This document shows, piece after piece, positions 1-9,921 of a stretch of 64,000 nucleotides of DNA. Each line of letters begins with the position of its first letter. The stretch's first letter is position 1. The notes under the pieces were generated by a model. The model was not told the DNA's origin. It did not search any database and saw only the letters and a list, made by a program, of their open reading frames with translations. Origin of the DNA: Hydractinia symbiolongicarpus (lineage: Eukaryota > Cnidaria > Hydrozoa > Anthoathecata > Hydractiniidae); contig NC_079885.1 of NCBI RefSeq assembly GCF_029227915.1, positions 18,735,001-18,799,000 of the forward strand. Reading direction: 5' to 3'. Both the position numbers and the translations under genes were made by a program.

Positions 1-245
1 TCCAAATGCGAAGAGTGAAGGCCGCAGACGGCAGGGGTTGAGCCAAGGGCCTTTCGGCCGTATCCCGCTCACAAGTTTTTTTTTTTTTTAGCAGAATAAT
101 ACATACGAGCTAATCAAAATCGGCTCGAGGAAAGAAATAAAGTTCAGAGACAACCAAAGGAGTCGAACTGCAGTAGAAACAAACTAGATGTAACGCAAGC
201 CACTAGTACGACGTATTGCCTACAGGGACCACACTCTCCGAGACA

Positions 246-290
246 GCGAACGCAACTTCCTAGTGATTCACGCGAACGCACTCAACTAGG
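246..290 (+). promoter_or_regulatory. Candidate distal element: 9 bp direct repeats plus inverted repeat (unit 1 example)
   Basis: GCGAACGCA occurs at 246-254 and again at 272-280, 26 bp apart. An inverted repeat CCTAGT (259-264) / ACTAGG (285-290) brackets the second copy with a 20-nt loop. The block lies about 160-205 bp upstream of the U5 5' end, roughly where animal snRNA genes carry a distal sequence element. I see no octamer or clear SPH/STAF site, so the regulatory role is inferred from position and repetition only. It recurs in every unit; position 283 is C in some units and G in others. Copy 16 (10272) and copy 75 (about 49705) have changes within the 9-mers. Confidence 0.35.
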
Positions 291-390
291 TGATGTAGAT
301 CAGAAAGGTGAAAGTCCTTGTGTCAAGTCTACACCTCACGATGCAGCACCTTTTAAGCGTCCTCTACGAACGGACACACTGGCAAGCGGC

Positions 391-406
391 ACACCACAAG
401 CAAAGG
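391..406 (+). promoter_or_regulatory. PSE-like proximal promoter element of U5 (unit 1 example)
   Basis: ACACCACAAGCAAAGG lies about 59 to 44 bp upstream of the U5 5' end. It resembles the animal proximal sequence element (ACC, then AA, then AAAG), which binds the SNAPc complex and directs Pol II to snRNA genes. The distance fits. There is no TATA box between it and the RNA, as expected for a Pol II rather than a Pol III snRNA gene. The motif is nearly invariant across the array; the only change I noticed is a G to T at its 3' end in copy 21. The match is to a loose consensus recalled from vertebrate genes, so the exact borders are uncertain. Confidence 0.5.
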
Positions 407-407
407 T

Positions 408-445
408 TAAGTCGGCTCGAAGGCACAACAGGTCGCGCCGACTTA
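408..445 (+). promoter_or_regulatory. 9 bp inverted repeat between PSE-like motif and U5 start (unit 1 example)
   Basis: TAAGTCGGC (408-416) and GCCGACTTA (437-445) are perfect inverted repeats with a 20-nt loop, ending a few bases before the U5 5' end. They could be paired protein-binding sites in the core promoter or simply a DNA palindrome. The repeat is broken by single changes in several units: copy 5 (3087), copy 33, copies 42 and 43 (AAGTCGACTC), copies 61, 64 and 72 (AAGCCGGC), copy 78 (GACTTGCGAC). Strict pairing is therefore not maintained throughout the array. Confidence 0.35.
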
Positions 446-448
446 CGA

Positions 449-570
449 CAACTCTGGGCTTTCTTCAGTTCACGCACAAATCTTTCGCCTTTTACTAAAG
501 ATTTCCGTGGAGAAGGCCAAAACGATGAGTATATAGACGATTTTTCTACTGTCTCGCTTCGGCGGGACGA
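449..570 (+). ncRNA. U5: U5 spliceosomal snRNA, copy 1
   Basis: U5 snRNA is the scaffold RNA of the U5 snRNP; its loop I contacts the 5' and 3' exon ends, and the RNA binds Prp8 and an Sm ring. Visible here: basal stem ACTC 451-454 with GAGT 527-530; lower stem GGCTTTCTTC 457-466 with GGAGAAGGCC 509-518; upper stem AAATCTTT 478-485 with AAAGATTT 497-504; canonical 11-nt loop I CGCCTTTTACT 486-496; Sm-type tract GATTTTTC 539-546; 3' hairpin GTCTCGC 551-557 with GCGGGAC 562-568 and a TTCG loop. The length of about 120 nt fits the family (human U5 is 116 nt). The 5' end at 449 is set by aligning CAACTCTGG to the conserved AUACUCUGG start; it could be off by 1-2 nt. The TATATA at 530-535 is inside the RNA and is not a promoter. 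This copy is the reference for the other entries. Confidence 0.97.
539..546 (+). other. Sm-type binding site of U5 (copy 1 example)
   Basis: GATTTTTC is a single-stranded U-tract between the U5 main stem and the 3' hairpin, where the heptameric Sm ring assembles. The usual consensus ends in G after the U run; here it ends in C, followed by TACT. The five-T tract is kept in every copy I compared; copy 87 changes the T just after the C. Confidence 0.75.
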
Positions 571-576
571 TCACTA

Positions 577-592
577 GTCTAAATGAAAAAAC
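577..592 (+). promoter_or_regulatory. 3'-box-like processing signal downstream of U5 (unit 1 example)
   Basis: GTCTAAATGAAAAAAC begins 9 nt after the 3' hairpin of U5. It resembles the animal snRNA 3' box (GTTT, short gap, AAA-rich), which directs Integrator-dependent 3' end formation of Pol II snRNA transcripts. Position and composition fit; the match to the consensus is approximate. Copy 81 has ACTCT in place of AGTCT just upstream. Confidence 0.5.
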
Positions 593-743
593 GTGCAGGA
601 GGCCATACGCGGGCCTATCTCTCATCTCGCTCACAGAGACTTGGTAAGCACGGTCCACTCAATGGCTTTCCAAATGCGAAGAGTGAAGGCCGCAGACGGC
701 AGGGGTTGAGCCAAGAGCCTTTCGGCCGTATCCCGCTCACAAG
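593..743 (+). other. GC-rich structured spacer between U5 and the T-run (unit 1-2 example), function unknown
   Basis: I do not recognise a gene here. Three hairpins can be drawn: AGGCC 600-604 with GGCCT 612-616; CGGTCCACTC 651-660 with GAGTG 681-685 and GGCCG 688-692 across an AA bulge; and TGAGC 707-711 with GCTCA 735-739 enclosing GGCC 716-719 / GGCC 724-727 (copy 2 unit has GGCC; unit 1 has A at 716). The last hairpin sits directly before a T-run, and ACTTGGTAAGC at 639-649 looks like a splice donor. A second small RNA is conceivable, but several sub-families carry changes that break the middle hairpin (positions 658 and 691) without compensation, and copies 42 and 43 lack half of the first hairpin. 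I see no tRNA, 5S, U6 or SRP RNA. Confidence 0.4.
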
Positions 744-758
744 TTTTTTTTTTTTTTT
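744..758 (+). repeat. Polymorphic T-run in the spacer (unit 1-2 example)
   Basis: A run of 15 T follows GCTCACAAG and precedes AGCAGAATAATAC. Across the array its length varies from about 12 to 17, and it explains most of the 666-671 bp unit length variation. Interruptions occur in some units: C in the units after copies 16, 17, 44, 46, 49 and 89; G after copies 18, 80, 81 and 82; A after copy 87. It could end a Pol III transcript, but it may be just a mononucleotide repeat. Confidence 0.8.
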
Positions 759-914
759 AGCAGAATAATACATACGAGCTAATCAAAATCGGCTCGAGGA
801 AAGAAATAAAGTTCAGAGACAACCAAAGGAGTCGAACTGCAGTAGAAACAAACTAGATGTAACGCAAGCCACTAGTACGACGTATTGCCTACAGGGACCA
901 CACTCTCCGAGACA
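759..914. other. AT-rich spacer without recognised element (unit 2 example)
   Basis: This stretch between the T-run and the candidate distal element contains one short inverted repeat (CGAGC/GCTCG near 775-797), single XhoI (CTCGAG) and PstI (CTGCAG) sites, and an AATAAA. I found no gene, tRNA or conserved motif on either strand. The same stretch occurs in every unit. Confidence 0.7.
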
Positions 915-1117
915 GCGAACGCAACTTCCTAGTGATTCACGCGAACGCACTCAACTAGGTGATGTAGATCAGAAAGGTGAAAGTCCTTGTGTCAAGTCTA
1001 CACCTCACGATGCAGCACCTTTTAAGCGTCCTCTACGAACGGACACACTGGCAAGCGGCACACCACAAGCAAAGGTTAAGTCGGCTCGAAGGCACAACAG
1101 GTCGCGCCGACTTACGA

Positions 1118-1239
1118 CAACTCTGGGCTTTCTTCAGTTCACGCACAAATCTTTCGCCTTTTACTAAAGATTTCCGTGGAGAAGGCCAAAACGATGAGTA
1201 TATAGACGATTTTTCTACTGTCTCGCTTCGGCGGGACGA
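1118..1239 (+). ncRNA. U5: U5 snRNA, copy 2
   Basis: RNA region identical to copy 1; spacers unremarkable. Confidence 0.96.
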
Positions 1240-1784
1240 TCACTAGTCTAAATGAAAAAACGTGCAGGAGGCCATACGCGGGCCTATCTCTCATCTCGCT
1301 CACAGAGACTTGGTAAGCACGGTCCACTCAATGGCTTTCCAAATGCGAAGAGTGAAGGCCGCAGACGGCAGGGGTTGAGCCAAGGGCCTTTCGGCCGTAT
1401 CCCGCTCACAAGTTTTTTTTTTTTTAGCAGAATAATACATACGAGCTAATCAAAATCGGCTCGAGGAAAGAAATAAAGTTCAGAGACAACCAAAGGAGTC
1501 GAACTGCAGTAGAAACAAACTAGATGTAACGCAAGCCACTAGTACGACGTATTGCCTACAGGGACCACACTCTCCGAGACAGCGAACGCAACTTCCTAGT
1601 GATTCACGCGAACGCACTCAACTAGGTGATGTAGATCAGAAAGGTGAAAGTCCTTGTGTCAAGTCTACACCTCACGATGCAGCACCTTTTAAGCGTCCTC
1701 TACGAACGGACACACTGGCAAGCGGCACACCACAAGCAAAGGTTAAGTCGGCTCGAAGGCACAACAGGTCGCGCCGACTTACGA

Positions 1785-1906
1785 CAACTCTGGGCTTTCT
1801 TCAGTTCACGCACAAATCTTTCGCCTTTTACTAAAGATTTCCGTGGAGAAGGCCAAAACGATGAGTATATAGACGATTTTTCTACTGTCTCGCTTCGGCG
1901 GGACGA
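1785..1906 (+). ncRNA. U5: U5 snRNA, copy 3
   Basis: Identical to copy 1 across the RNA. Confidence 0.96.
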
Positions 1907-2453
1907 TCACTAGTCTAAATGAAAAAACGTGCAGGAGGCCATACGCGGGCCTATCTCTCATCTCGCTCACAGAGACTTGGTAAGCACGGTCCACTCAATG
2001 GCTTTCCAAATGCGAAGAGTGAAGGCCGCAGACGGCAGGGGTTGAGCCAAGGGCCTTTCGGCCGTATCCCGCTCACAAGTTTTTTTTTTTTTTTAGCAGA
2101 ATAATACATACGAGCTAATCAAAATCGGCTCGAGGAAAGAAATAAAGTTCAGAGACAACCAAAGGAGTCGAACTGCAGTAGAAACAAACTAGATGTAACG
2201 CAAGCCACTAGTACGACGTATTGCCTACAGGGACCACACTCTCCGAGACAGCGAACGCAACTTCCTAGTGATTCACGCGAACGCACTCAACTAGGTGATG
2301 TAGATCAGAAAGGTGAAAGTCCTTGTGTCAAGTCTACACCTCACGATGCAGCACCTTTTAAGCGTCCTCTACGAACGGACACACTGGCAAGCGGCACACC
2401 ACAAGCAAAGGTTAAGTCGGCTCGAAGGCACAACAGGTCGCGCCGACTTACGA

Positions 2454-2575
2454 CAACTCTGGGCTTTCTTCAGTTCACGCACAAATCTTTCGCCTTTTAC
2501 TAAAGATTTCCGTGGAGAAGGCCAAAACGATGAGTATATAGACGATTTTTCTACTGTCTCGCTTCGGCGGGACGA
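2454..2575 (+). ncRNA. U5: U5 snRNA, copy 4
   Basis: Identical RNA; downstream spacer has CGCAGG for CGCGGG in the first hairpin loop. Confidence 0.96.
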
Positions 2576-3122
2576 TCACTAGTCTAAATGAAAAAACGTG
2601 CAGGAGGCCATACGCAGGCCTATCTCTCATCTCGCTCACAGAGACTTGGTAAGCACGGTCCACTCAATGGCTTTCCAAATGCGAAGAGTGAAGGCCGCAG
2701 ACGGCAGGGGTTGAGCCAAGGGCCTTTCGGCCGTATCCCGCTCACAAGTTTTTTTTTTTTTTTAGCAGAATAATACATACGAGCTAATCAAAATCGGCTC
2801 GAGGAAAGAAATAAAGTTCAGAGACAACCAAAGGAGTCGAACTGCAGTAGAAACAAACTAGATGTAACGCAAGCCACTAGTACGACGTATTGCCTACAGG
2901 GACCACACTCTCCGAGACAGCGAACGCAACTTCCTAGTGATTCACGCGAACGCACTCAACTAGGTGATGTAGATCAGAAAGGTGAAAGTCCTTGTGTCAA
3001 GTCTACACCTCACGATGCAGCACCTTTTAAGCGTCCTCTACGAACGGACACACTGGCAAGCGGCACACCACAAGCAAAGGTTAAGTAGGCTCGAAGGCAC
3101 AACAGGTCGCGCCGACTTACGA

Positions 3123-3244
3123 CAACTCTGGGCTTTCTTCAGTTCACGCACAAATCTTTCGCCTTTTACTAAAGATTTCCGTGGAGAAGGCCAAAACGAT
3201 GAGTATATAGACGATTTTTCTACTGTCTCGCTTCGGCGGGACGA
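3123..3244 (+). ncRNA. U5: U5 snRNA, copy 5
   Basis: Identical RNA; the promoter inverted repeat is broken by an A at 3087, and the T-run downstream is followed by AGCACAAT. Confidence 0.96.
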
Positions 3245-3789
3245 TCACTAGTCTAAATGAAAAAACGTGCAGGAGGCCATACGCGGGCCTATCTCTCATC
3301 TCGCTCACAGAGACTTGGTAAGCACGGTCCACTCAATGGCTTTCCAAATGCGAAGAGTGAAGGCCGCAGACGGCAGGGGTTGAGCCAAGGGCCTTTCGGC
3401 CGTATCCCGCTCACAAGTTTTTTTTTTTTTAGCACAATAATACATACGAGCTAATCAAAATCGGCTCGAGGAAAGAAATAAAGTTCAGAGACAACCAAAG
3501 GAGTCGAGCTGCAGTAGAAACAAACTAGATGTAACGCAAGCCACTAGTACGACGTATTGCCTACAGGGACCACACTCTCCGAGACAGCGAACGCAACTTC
3601 CTAGTGATTCACGCGAACGCACTCAACTAGGTGATGTAGATCAGAAAGGTGAAAGTCCTTGTGTCAAGTCTACACCTCACGATGCAGCACCTTTTAAGCG
3701 TCCTCTACGAACGGACACACTGGCAAGCGGCACACCACAAGCAAAGGTTAAGTCGGCTCGAAGGCACAACAGGTCGCGCCGACTTACGA

Positions 3790-3911
3790 CAACTCTGGGC
3801 TTTCTTCAATTCACGCACAAATCTTTCGCCTTTTACTAAAGATTTCCGTGGAGAAGGCCAAAACGATGAGTATATAGACGATTTTTCTACTGTCTCGCTT
3901 CGGCGGGACGA
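3790..3911 (+). ncRNA. U5: U5 snRNA, copy 6
   Basis: One change: G to A at 3809 in the internal loop above the lower stem. Fold otherwise intact. Confidence 0.95.
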
Positions 3912-4456
3912 TCACTAGTCTAAATGAAAAAACGTGCAGGAGGCCATACGCGGGCCTATCTCTCATCTCGCTCACAGAGACTTGGTAAGCACGGTCCACT
4001 CAATGGCTTTCCAAATGCGAAGAGTGAAGGCCGCAGACGGCAGGGGTTGAGCCAAGGGCCTTTCGGCCGTATCCCGCTCACAAGTTTTTTTTTTTTTAGC
4101 AGAATAATACATACGAGCTAATCAAAATCGGCTCGAGGAAAGAAATAAAGTTCAGAGAAAACCAAAGGAGTCGAACTGCAGTAGAAACAAACTAGATGTA
4201 ACGCAAGCCACTAGTACGACGTATTGCCTACAGGGACCACACTCTCCGAGACAGCGAACGCAACTTCCTAGTGATTCACGCGAACGCACTCAACTAGGTG
4301 ATGTAGATCAGAAAGATGAAAGTCCTTGTGTCAAGTCTACACCTCACGATGCAGCACCTTTTAAGCGTCCTCTACGAACGGACACACTGGCAAGCGGCAC
4401 ACCACAAGCAAAGGTTAAGTCGGCTCGAAGGCACAACAGGTCGCGCCGACTTACGA

Positions 4457-4578
4457 CAACTCTGGGCTTTCTTCAGTTCACGCACAAAACTTTCGCCTTT
4501 TACTAAAGATTTCCGTGGAGAAGGCCAAAACGATGAGTATATAGACGATTTTTCTACTGTCTCGCTTCGGCGGGACGA
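4457..4578 (+). ncRNA. U5: U5 snRNA, copy 7
   Basis: T to A at 4489 breaks one pair of the upper stem below loop I. Upstream, GAAAGGTG reads GAAAGATG. Confidence 0.93.
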
Positions 4579-5124
4579 TCACTAGTCTAAATGAAAAAAC
4601 GTGCAGGAGGCCATACGCGGGCCTATCTCTCATCTCGCTCACAGAGACTTGGTAAGCACGGTCCACTCAATGGCTTTCCAAATGCGAAGAGTGAAGGCCG
4701 CAGACGGCAGGGGTTGAGCCAAGGGCCTTTCGGCCGTATCCCGCTCACAAGTTTTTTTTTTTTTTAGCAGAATAATACATACGAGCTAATCAAAATCGGC
4801 TCGAGGAAAGAAATAAAGTTCAGAGACAACCAAAGGAGTCGAACTGCAGTAGAAACAAACTAGATGTAACGCAAGCCACTAGTACGACGTATTGCCTACA
4901 GGGACCACACTCTCCGAGACAGCGAACGCAACTTCCTAGTGATTCACGCGAACGCACTCAACTAGGTGATGTAGATCAGAAAGGTGAAAGTCCTTGTGTC
5001 AAGTCTACACCTCACGATGCAGCACCTTTTAAGCGTCCTCTACGAACGGACACACTGGCAAGCGGCACACCACAAGCAAAGGTTAAGTCGGCTCGAAGGC
5101 ACAACAGGTCGCGCCGACTTACGA

Positions 5125-5246
5125 CAACTCTGGGCTTTCTTCAGTTCACGCACAAATCTTTCGCCTTTTACTAAAGATTTCCGTGGAGAAGGCCAAAACG
5201 ATGAGTATATAGACGATTTTTCTACTGTCTCGCTTCGGCGGGACGA
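5125..5246 (+). ncRNA. U5: U5 snRNA, copy 8
   Basis: Identical RNA and consensus spacers. Confidence 0.96.
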
Positions 5247-5792
5247 TCACTAGTCTAAATGAAAAAACGTGCAGGAGGCCATACGCGGGCCTATCTCTCA
5301 TCTCGCTCACAGAGACTTGGTAAGCACGGTCCACTCAATGGCTTTCCAAATGCGAAGAGTGAAGGCCGCAGACGGCAGGGGTTGAGCCAAGGGCCTTTCG
5401 GCCGTATCCCGCTCACAAGTTTTTTTTTTTTTTAGCAGAATAATACATACGAGCTAATCAAAATCGGCTCGAGGAAAGAAATAAAGTTCAGAGACAACCA
5501 AAGGAGTCGAACTGCAGTAGAAACAAACTAGATGTAACGCAAGCCACTAGTACGACGTATTGCCTACAGGGACCACACTCTCCGAGACAGCGAACGCAAC
5601 TTCCTAGTGATTCACGCGAACGCACTGAACTAGGTGATGTAGATCAGAAAGGTGAAAGTCCTTGTGTCAAGTCTACACCTCACGATGCAGCACCTTTTAA
5701 GCGTCCTCTACGAACGGACACACTGGCAAGCGGCACACCACAAGCAAAGGTTAAGTCGGCTCGAAGGCACAACAGGTCGCGCCGACTTACGA

Positions 5793-5914
5793 CAACTCTG
5801 GGCTTTCTTCAGTTCACGCACAAATCTTTCGCCTTTTACTAAAGATTTCCGTGGAGAAGGCCAAAACGATGAGTATATAGACGATTTTTCTACTGTCTCG
5901 CTTCGGCGGGACGA
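5793..5914 (+). ncRNA. U5: U5 snRNA, copy 9
   Basis: Identical RNA; the upstream distal block carries the G form (ACTGAACTAGG). Confidence 0.96.
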
Positions 5915-6458
5915 TCACTAGTCTAAATGAAAAAACGTGCAGGAGGCCATACGCGGGCCTATCTCTCATCTCGCTCACAGAGACTTGGTAAGCACGGTCC
6001 ACTCAATGGCTTTCCAAATGCGAAGAGTGAAGGCCGCAGACGGCAGGGGTTGAGCCAAGGGCCTTTCGGCCGTATCCCGCTCACAAGTTTTTTTTTTTTA
6101 GCAGAATAATACATACGAGCTAATCAAAATCGGCTCGAGGAAAGAAATAAAGTTCAGAGACAACCAAAGGAGTCGAACTGCAGTAGAAACAAACTAGATG
6201 TAACGCAAGCCACTAGTACGACGTATTGCTTACAGGGACCACACTCTCCGAGACAGCGAACGCAACTTCCTAGTGATTCACGCGAACGCACTGAACTAGG
6301 TGATGTAGATCAGAAAGGTGAAAGTCCTTGTGTCAAGTCTACACCTCACGATGCAGCACCTTTTAAGCGTCCTCTACGAACGGACACACTGGCAAGCGGC
6401 ACACCACAAGCAAAGGTTAAGTCGGCTCGAAGGCACAACAGGTCGCGCCGACTTACGA

Positions 6459-6580
6459 CAACTCTGGGCTTTCTTCAGTTCACGCACAAATCTTTCGCCT
6501 TTTACTAAAGATTTCCGTGGAGAAGGCCAAAACGATGAGTATATAGACGATTTTTCTACTGTCTCGCTTCGGCGGGACGA
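6459..6580 (+). ncRNA. U5: U5 snRNA, copy 10
   Basis: Identical RNA; G form upstream and ATTGCTTACAGG at about 6225, shared with copy 14. Confidence 0.96.
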
Positions 6581-7127
6581 TCACTAGTCTAAATGAAAAA
6601 ACGTGCAGGAGGCCATACGCGGGCCTATCTCTCATCTCGCTCACAGAGACTTGGTAAGCACGGTCCACTCAATGGCTTTCCAAATGCGAAGAGTGAAGGC
6701 CGCAGACGGCAGGGGTTGAGCCAAGGGCCTTTCGGCCGTATCCCGCTCACAAGTTTTTTTTTTTTTTTAGCAGAATAATACATACGAGCTAATCAAAATC
6801 GGCTCGAGGAAAGAAATAAAGTTCAGAGACAACCAAAGGAGTCGAACTGCAGTAGAAACAAACTAGATGTAACGCAAGCCACTAGTACGACGTATTGCCT
6901 ACAGGGACCACACTCTCCGAGACAGCGAACGCAACTTCCTAGTGATTCACGCGAACGCACTCAACTAGGTGATGTAGATCAGAAAGGTGAAAGTCCTTGT
7001 GTCAAGTCTACACCTCACGATGCAGCACCTTTTAAGCGTCCTCTACGAACGGACACACTGGCAAGCGGCACACCACAAGCAAAGGTTAAGTCGGCTCGAA
7101 GGCACAACAGGTCGCGCCGACTTACGA

Positions 7128-7249
7128 CAACTCTGGGCTTTCTTCAGTTCACGCACAAATCTTTCGCCTTTTACTAAAGATTTCCGTGGAGAAGGCCAAA
7201 ACGATGAGTATATAGACGATTTTTCTACTGTCTCGCTTCGGCGGGACGA
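7128..7249 (+). ncRNA. U5: U5 snRNA, copy 11
   Basis: Identical RNA and consensus spacers. Confidence 0.96.
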
Positions 7250-7795
7250 TCACTAGTCTAAATGAAAAAACGTGCAGGAGGCCATACGCGGGCCTATCTC
7301 TCATCTCGCTCACAGAGACTTGGTAAGCACGGTCCACTCAATGGCTTTCCAAATGCGAAGAGTGAAGGCCGCAGACGGCAGGGGTTGAGCCAAGGGCCTT
7401 TCGGCCGTATCCCGCTCACAAGTTTTTTTTTTTTTTAGCAGAATAATACATACGAGCTAATCAAAATCGGCTCGAGGAAAGAAATAAAGTTCAGAGACAA
7501 CCAAAGGAGTCGAACTGCAGTAGAAACAAACTAGATGTAACGCAAGCCACTAGTACGACGTATTGCCTACAGGGACCACACTCTCCGAGACAGCGAACGC
7601 AACTTCCTAGTGATTCACGCGAACGCACTCAACTAGGTGATGTAGATCAGAAAGGTGAAAGTCCTTGTGTCAAGTCTACACCTCACGATGCAGCACCTTT
7701 TAAGCGTCCTCTACGAACGGACACACTGGCAAGCGGCACACCACAAGCAAAGGTTAAGTCGGCTCGAAGGCACAACAGGTCGCGCCGACTTACGA

Positions 7796-7917
7796 CAACT
7801 CTGGGCTTTCTTCAGTTCACGCACAAATCTTTCGCCTTTTACTAAAGATTTCCGTGGAGAAGGCCAAAACGATGAGTATATAGACGATTTTTCTACTGTC
7901 TCGCTTCGGCGGGACGA
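7796..7917 (+). ncRNA. U5: U5 snRNA, copy 12
   Basis: Identical RNA and consensus spacers. Confidence 0.96.
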
Positions 7918-8463
7918 TCACTAGTCTAAATGAAAAAACGTGCAGGAGGCCATACGCGGGCCTATCTCTCATCTCGCTCACAGAGACTTGGTAAGCACGG
8001 TCCACTCAATGGCTTTCCAAATGCGAAGAGTGAAGGCCGCAGACGGCAGGGGTTGAGCCAAGGGCCTTTCGGCCGTATCCCGCTCACAAGTTTTTTTTTT
8101 TTTTAGCAGAATAATACATACGAGCTAATCAAAATCGGCTCGAGGAAAGAAATAAAGTTCAGAGACAACCAAAGGAGTCGAACAGCAGTAGAAACAAACT
8201 AGATGTAACGCAAGCCACTAGTACGACGTATTGCCTACAGGGACCACACTCTCCGAGACAGCGAACGCAACTTCCTAGTGATTCACGCGAACGCACTGAA
8301 CTAGGTGATGTAGATCAGAAAGGTGAAAGTCCTTGTGTCAAGTCTACACCTCACGATGCAGCACCTTTTAAGCGTCCTCTACGAACGGACACACTGGCAA
8401 GCGGCACACCACAAGCAAAGGTTAAGTCGGCTCGAAGGCACAACAGGTCGCGCCGACTTACGA

Positions 8464-8585
8464 CAACTCTGGGCTTTCTTCAGTTCACGCACAAATCTTT
8501 CGCCTTTTACTAAAGATTTCCGTGGAGAAGGCCAAAACGATGAGTATATAGACGATTTTTCTACTGTCTCGCTTCGGCGGGACGA
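8464..8585 (+). ncRNA. U5: U5 snRNA, copy 13
   Basis: Identical RNA; the unit's PstI site is lost upstream (AACAGCAG near 8182). Confidence 0.96.
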
Positions 8586-9131
8586 TCACTAGTCTAAATG
8601 AAAAAACGTGCAGGAGGCCATACGCGGGCCTATCTCTCATCTCGCTCACAGAGACTTGGTAAGCACGGTCCACTCAATGGCTTTCCAAATGCGAAGAGTG
8701 AAGGCCGCAGACGGCAGGGGTTGAGCCAAGGGCCTTTCGGCCGTATCCCGCTCACAAGTTTTTTTTTTTTTTAGCAGAATAATACATACGAGCTAATCAA
8801 AATCGGCTCGAGGAAAGAAATAAAGTTCAGAGACAACCAAAGGAGTCGAACTGCAGTAGAAACAAACTAGATGTAACGCAAGCCAATAGTACGACGTATT
8901 GCTTACAGGGACCACACTCTCCGACACAGCGAACGCAACTTCCTAGTGATTCACGCGAACGCACTGAACTAGGTGATGTAGATCAGAAAGGTGAAAGTCC
9001 TTGTGTCAAGTCTACACCTCACGATGCAGCACCTTTTAAGCGTCCTCTACGAACGGACACACTGGCAAGCGGCACACCACAAGCAAAGGTTAAGTCGGCT
9101 CGAAGGCACAACAGGTCGCGCCGACTTACGA

Positions 9132-9253
9132 CAACTCTGGGCTTTCTTCAGTTCACGCACAAATCTTTCGCCTTTTACTAAAGATTTCCGTGGAGAAGGC
9201 CAAAACGATGAGTATATAGACGATTTTTCTACTGTCTAGCTTCGGCGGGACGA
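9132..9253 (+). ncRNA. U5: U5 snRNA, copy 14
   Basis: C to A at 9238 breaks a pair in the 3' hairpin. Upstream spacer has three changes (GCCAATAG, GCTTAC, CCGACACAG). Confidence 0.93.
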
Positions 9254-9799
9254 TCACTAGTCTAAATGAAAAAACGTGCAGGAGGCCATACGCGGGCCTA
9301 TCTCTCATCTCGCTCACAGAGACTTGGTAAGCACGGTCCACTCAATGGCTTTCCAAATGCGAAGAGTGAAGGCCGCAGACGGCAGGGGTTGAGCCAAGGG
9401 CCTTTCGGCCGTATCCCGCTCACAAGTTTTTTTTTTTTTTTAGCAGAATAATACATACGAGCTAATCAAAATCGGCTCGAGGAAAGAAATAAAGTTCAGA
9501 GACAACCAAAGGAGTCGAACTGCAGTAGAAACAAACTAGATGTAACGCAAGCCACTAGTACGACGTATTGCCTACAGGGACCACACTCTCCGAGACAGCG
9601 AACGCAACTTCCTAGTGATTCACGCGAACGCACTCAACTAGGTGATGTAGATCAGAAAGGTGAAAGTCCTTGTGTCAAGTCTACACCTCACGATGCAGCA
9701 CCTTTTAAGCGTCCTCACGAACGGACACACTGGCAAGCGGCACACCACAAGCAAAGGTTAAGTCGGCTCGAAGGCACAACAGGTCGCGCCGACTTACGA

Positions 9800-9921
9800 C
9801 AACTCTGGGCTTTCTTCAGTTCACGCACAAATCTTTCGCCTTTTACTAAAGATTTCCGTGGAAAAGGCCAAAACGATGAGTATATAGACGATTTTTCTAC
9901 TGTCTCGCTTCGGCGGGACGA
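9800..9921 (+). ncRNA. U5: U5 snRNA, copy 15
   Basis: G to A at 9863 replaces a C-G pair of the lower stem by C-A. A 1-bp deletion lies upstream of the PSE-like motif (GTCCTCACG near 9712-9720). Confidence 0.93.

Noticed and set aside
155-175. tRNA gene on the - strand (B-box-like AGTTCGACTCC)
   Set aside because: The 11-mer fits the B box, but the T-arm stem does not pair and no acceptor stem or good A box is present.
530-535. TATATA as a TATA box for a downstream RNA gene
   Set aside because: It lies inside the U5 RNA between the basal stem and the Sm tract, as its order and spacing show.
308-577. 89-codon open frame recurring in almost every unit, + strand
   Set aside because: It starts at GTG, runs straight through the U5 RNA and stops just after it. 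Its conservation is explained by unit homogenisation and U5 constraint; there is no domain and no plausible coding signal.
470-658. 62-codon open frame on the - strand in most units
   Set aside because: Antisense shadow of U5 in the same codon register; it disappears in units with neutral spacer changes (copies 21, 42, 43, 46).
600-743. 5S rRNA or U6 snRNA downstream of U5
   Set aside because: GGCCATAC and TAAGC recall 5S, and ACAGAGA recalls U6, but the 5S box C region and the U6 segment after ACAGAGA are both missing, and the spacing from the U5 end does not fit.
744-758. Poly(A) tail of a retroposon on the - strand
   Set aside because: The run is present in every unit, with no target-site duplication and no SINE or LINE sequence beside it.
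707-758. Bacterial rho-independent terminator (hairpin plus T-run)
   Set aside because: The array encodes a spliceosomal RNA, so the genome is eukaryotic; the resemblance is structural only.
583-768. 60-66-codon open frame on the + strand ending in a Phe-rich tail
   Set aside because: The tail is the T-run, whose length varies between units and shifts the reading frame and C-terminus. No sign of selection for protein.
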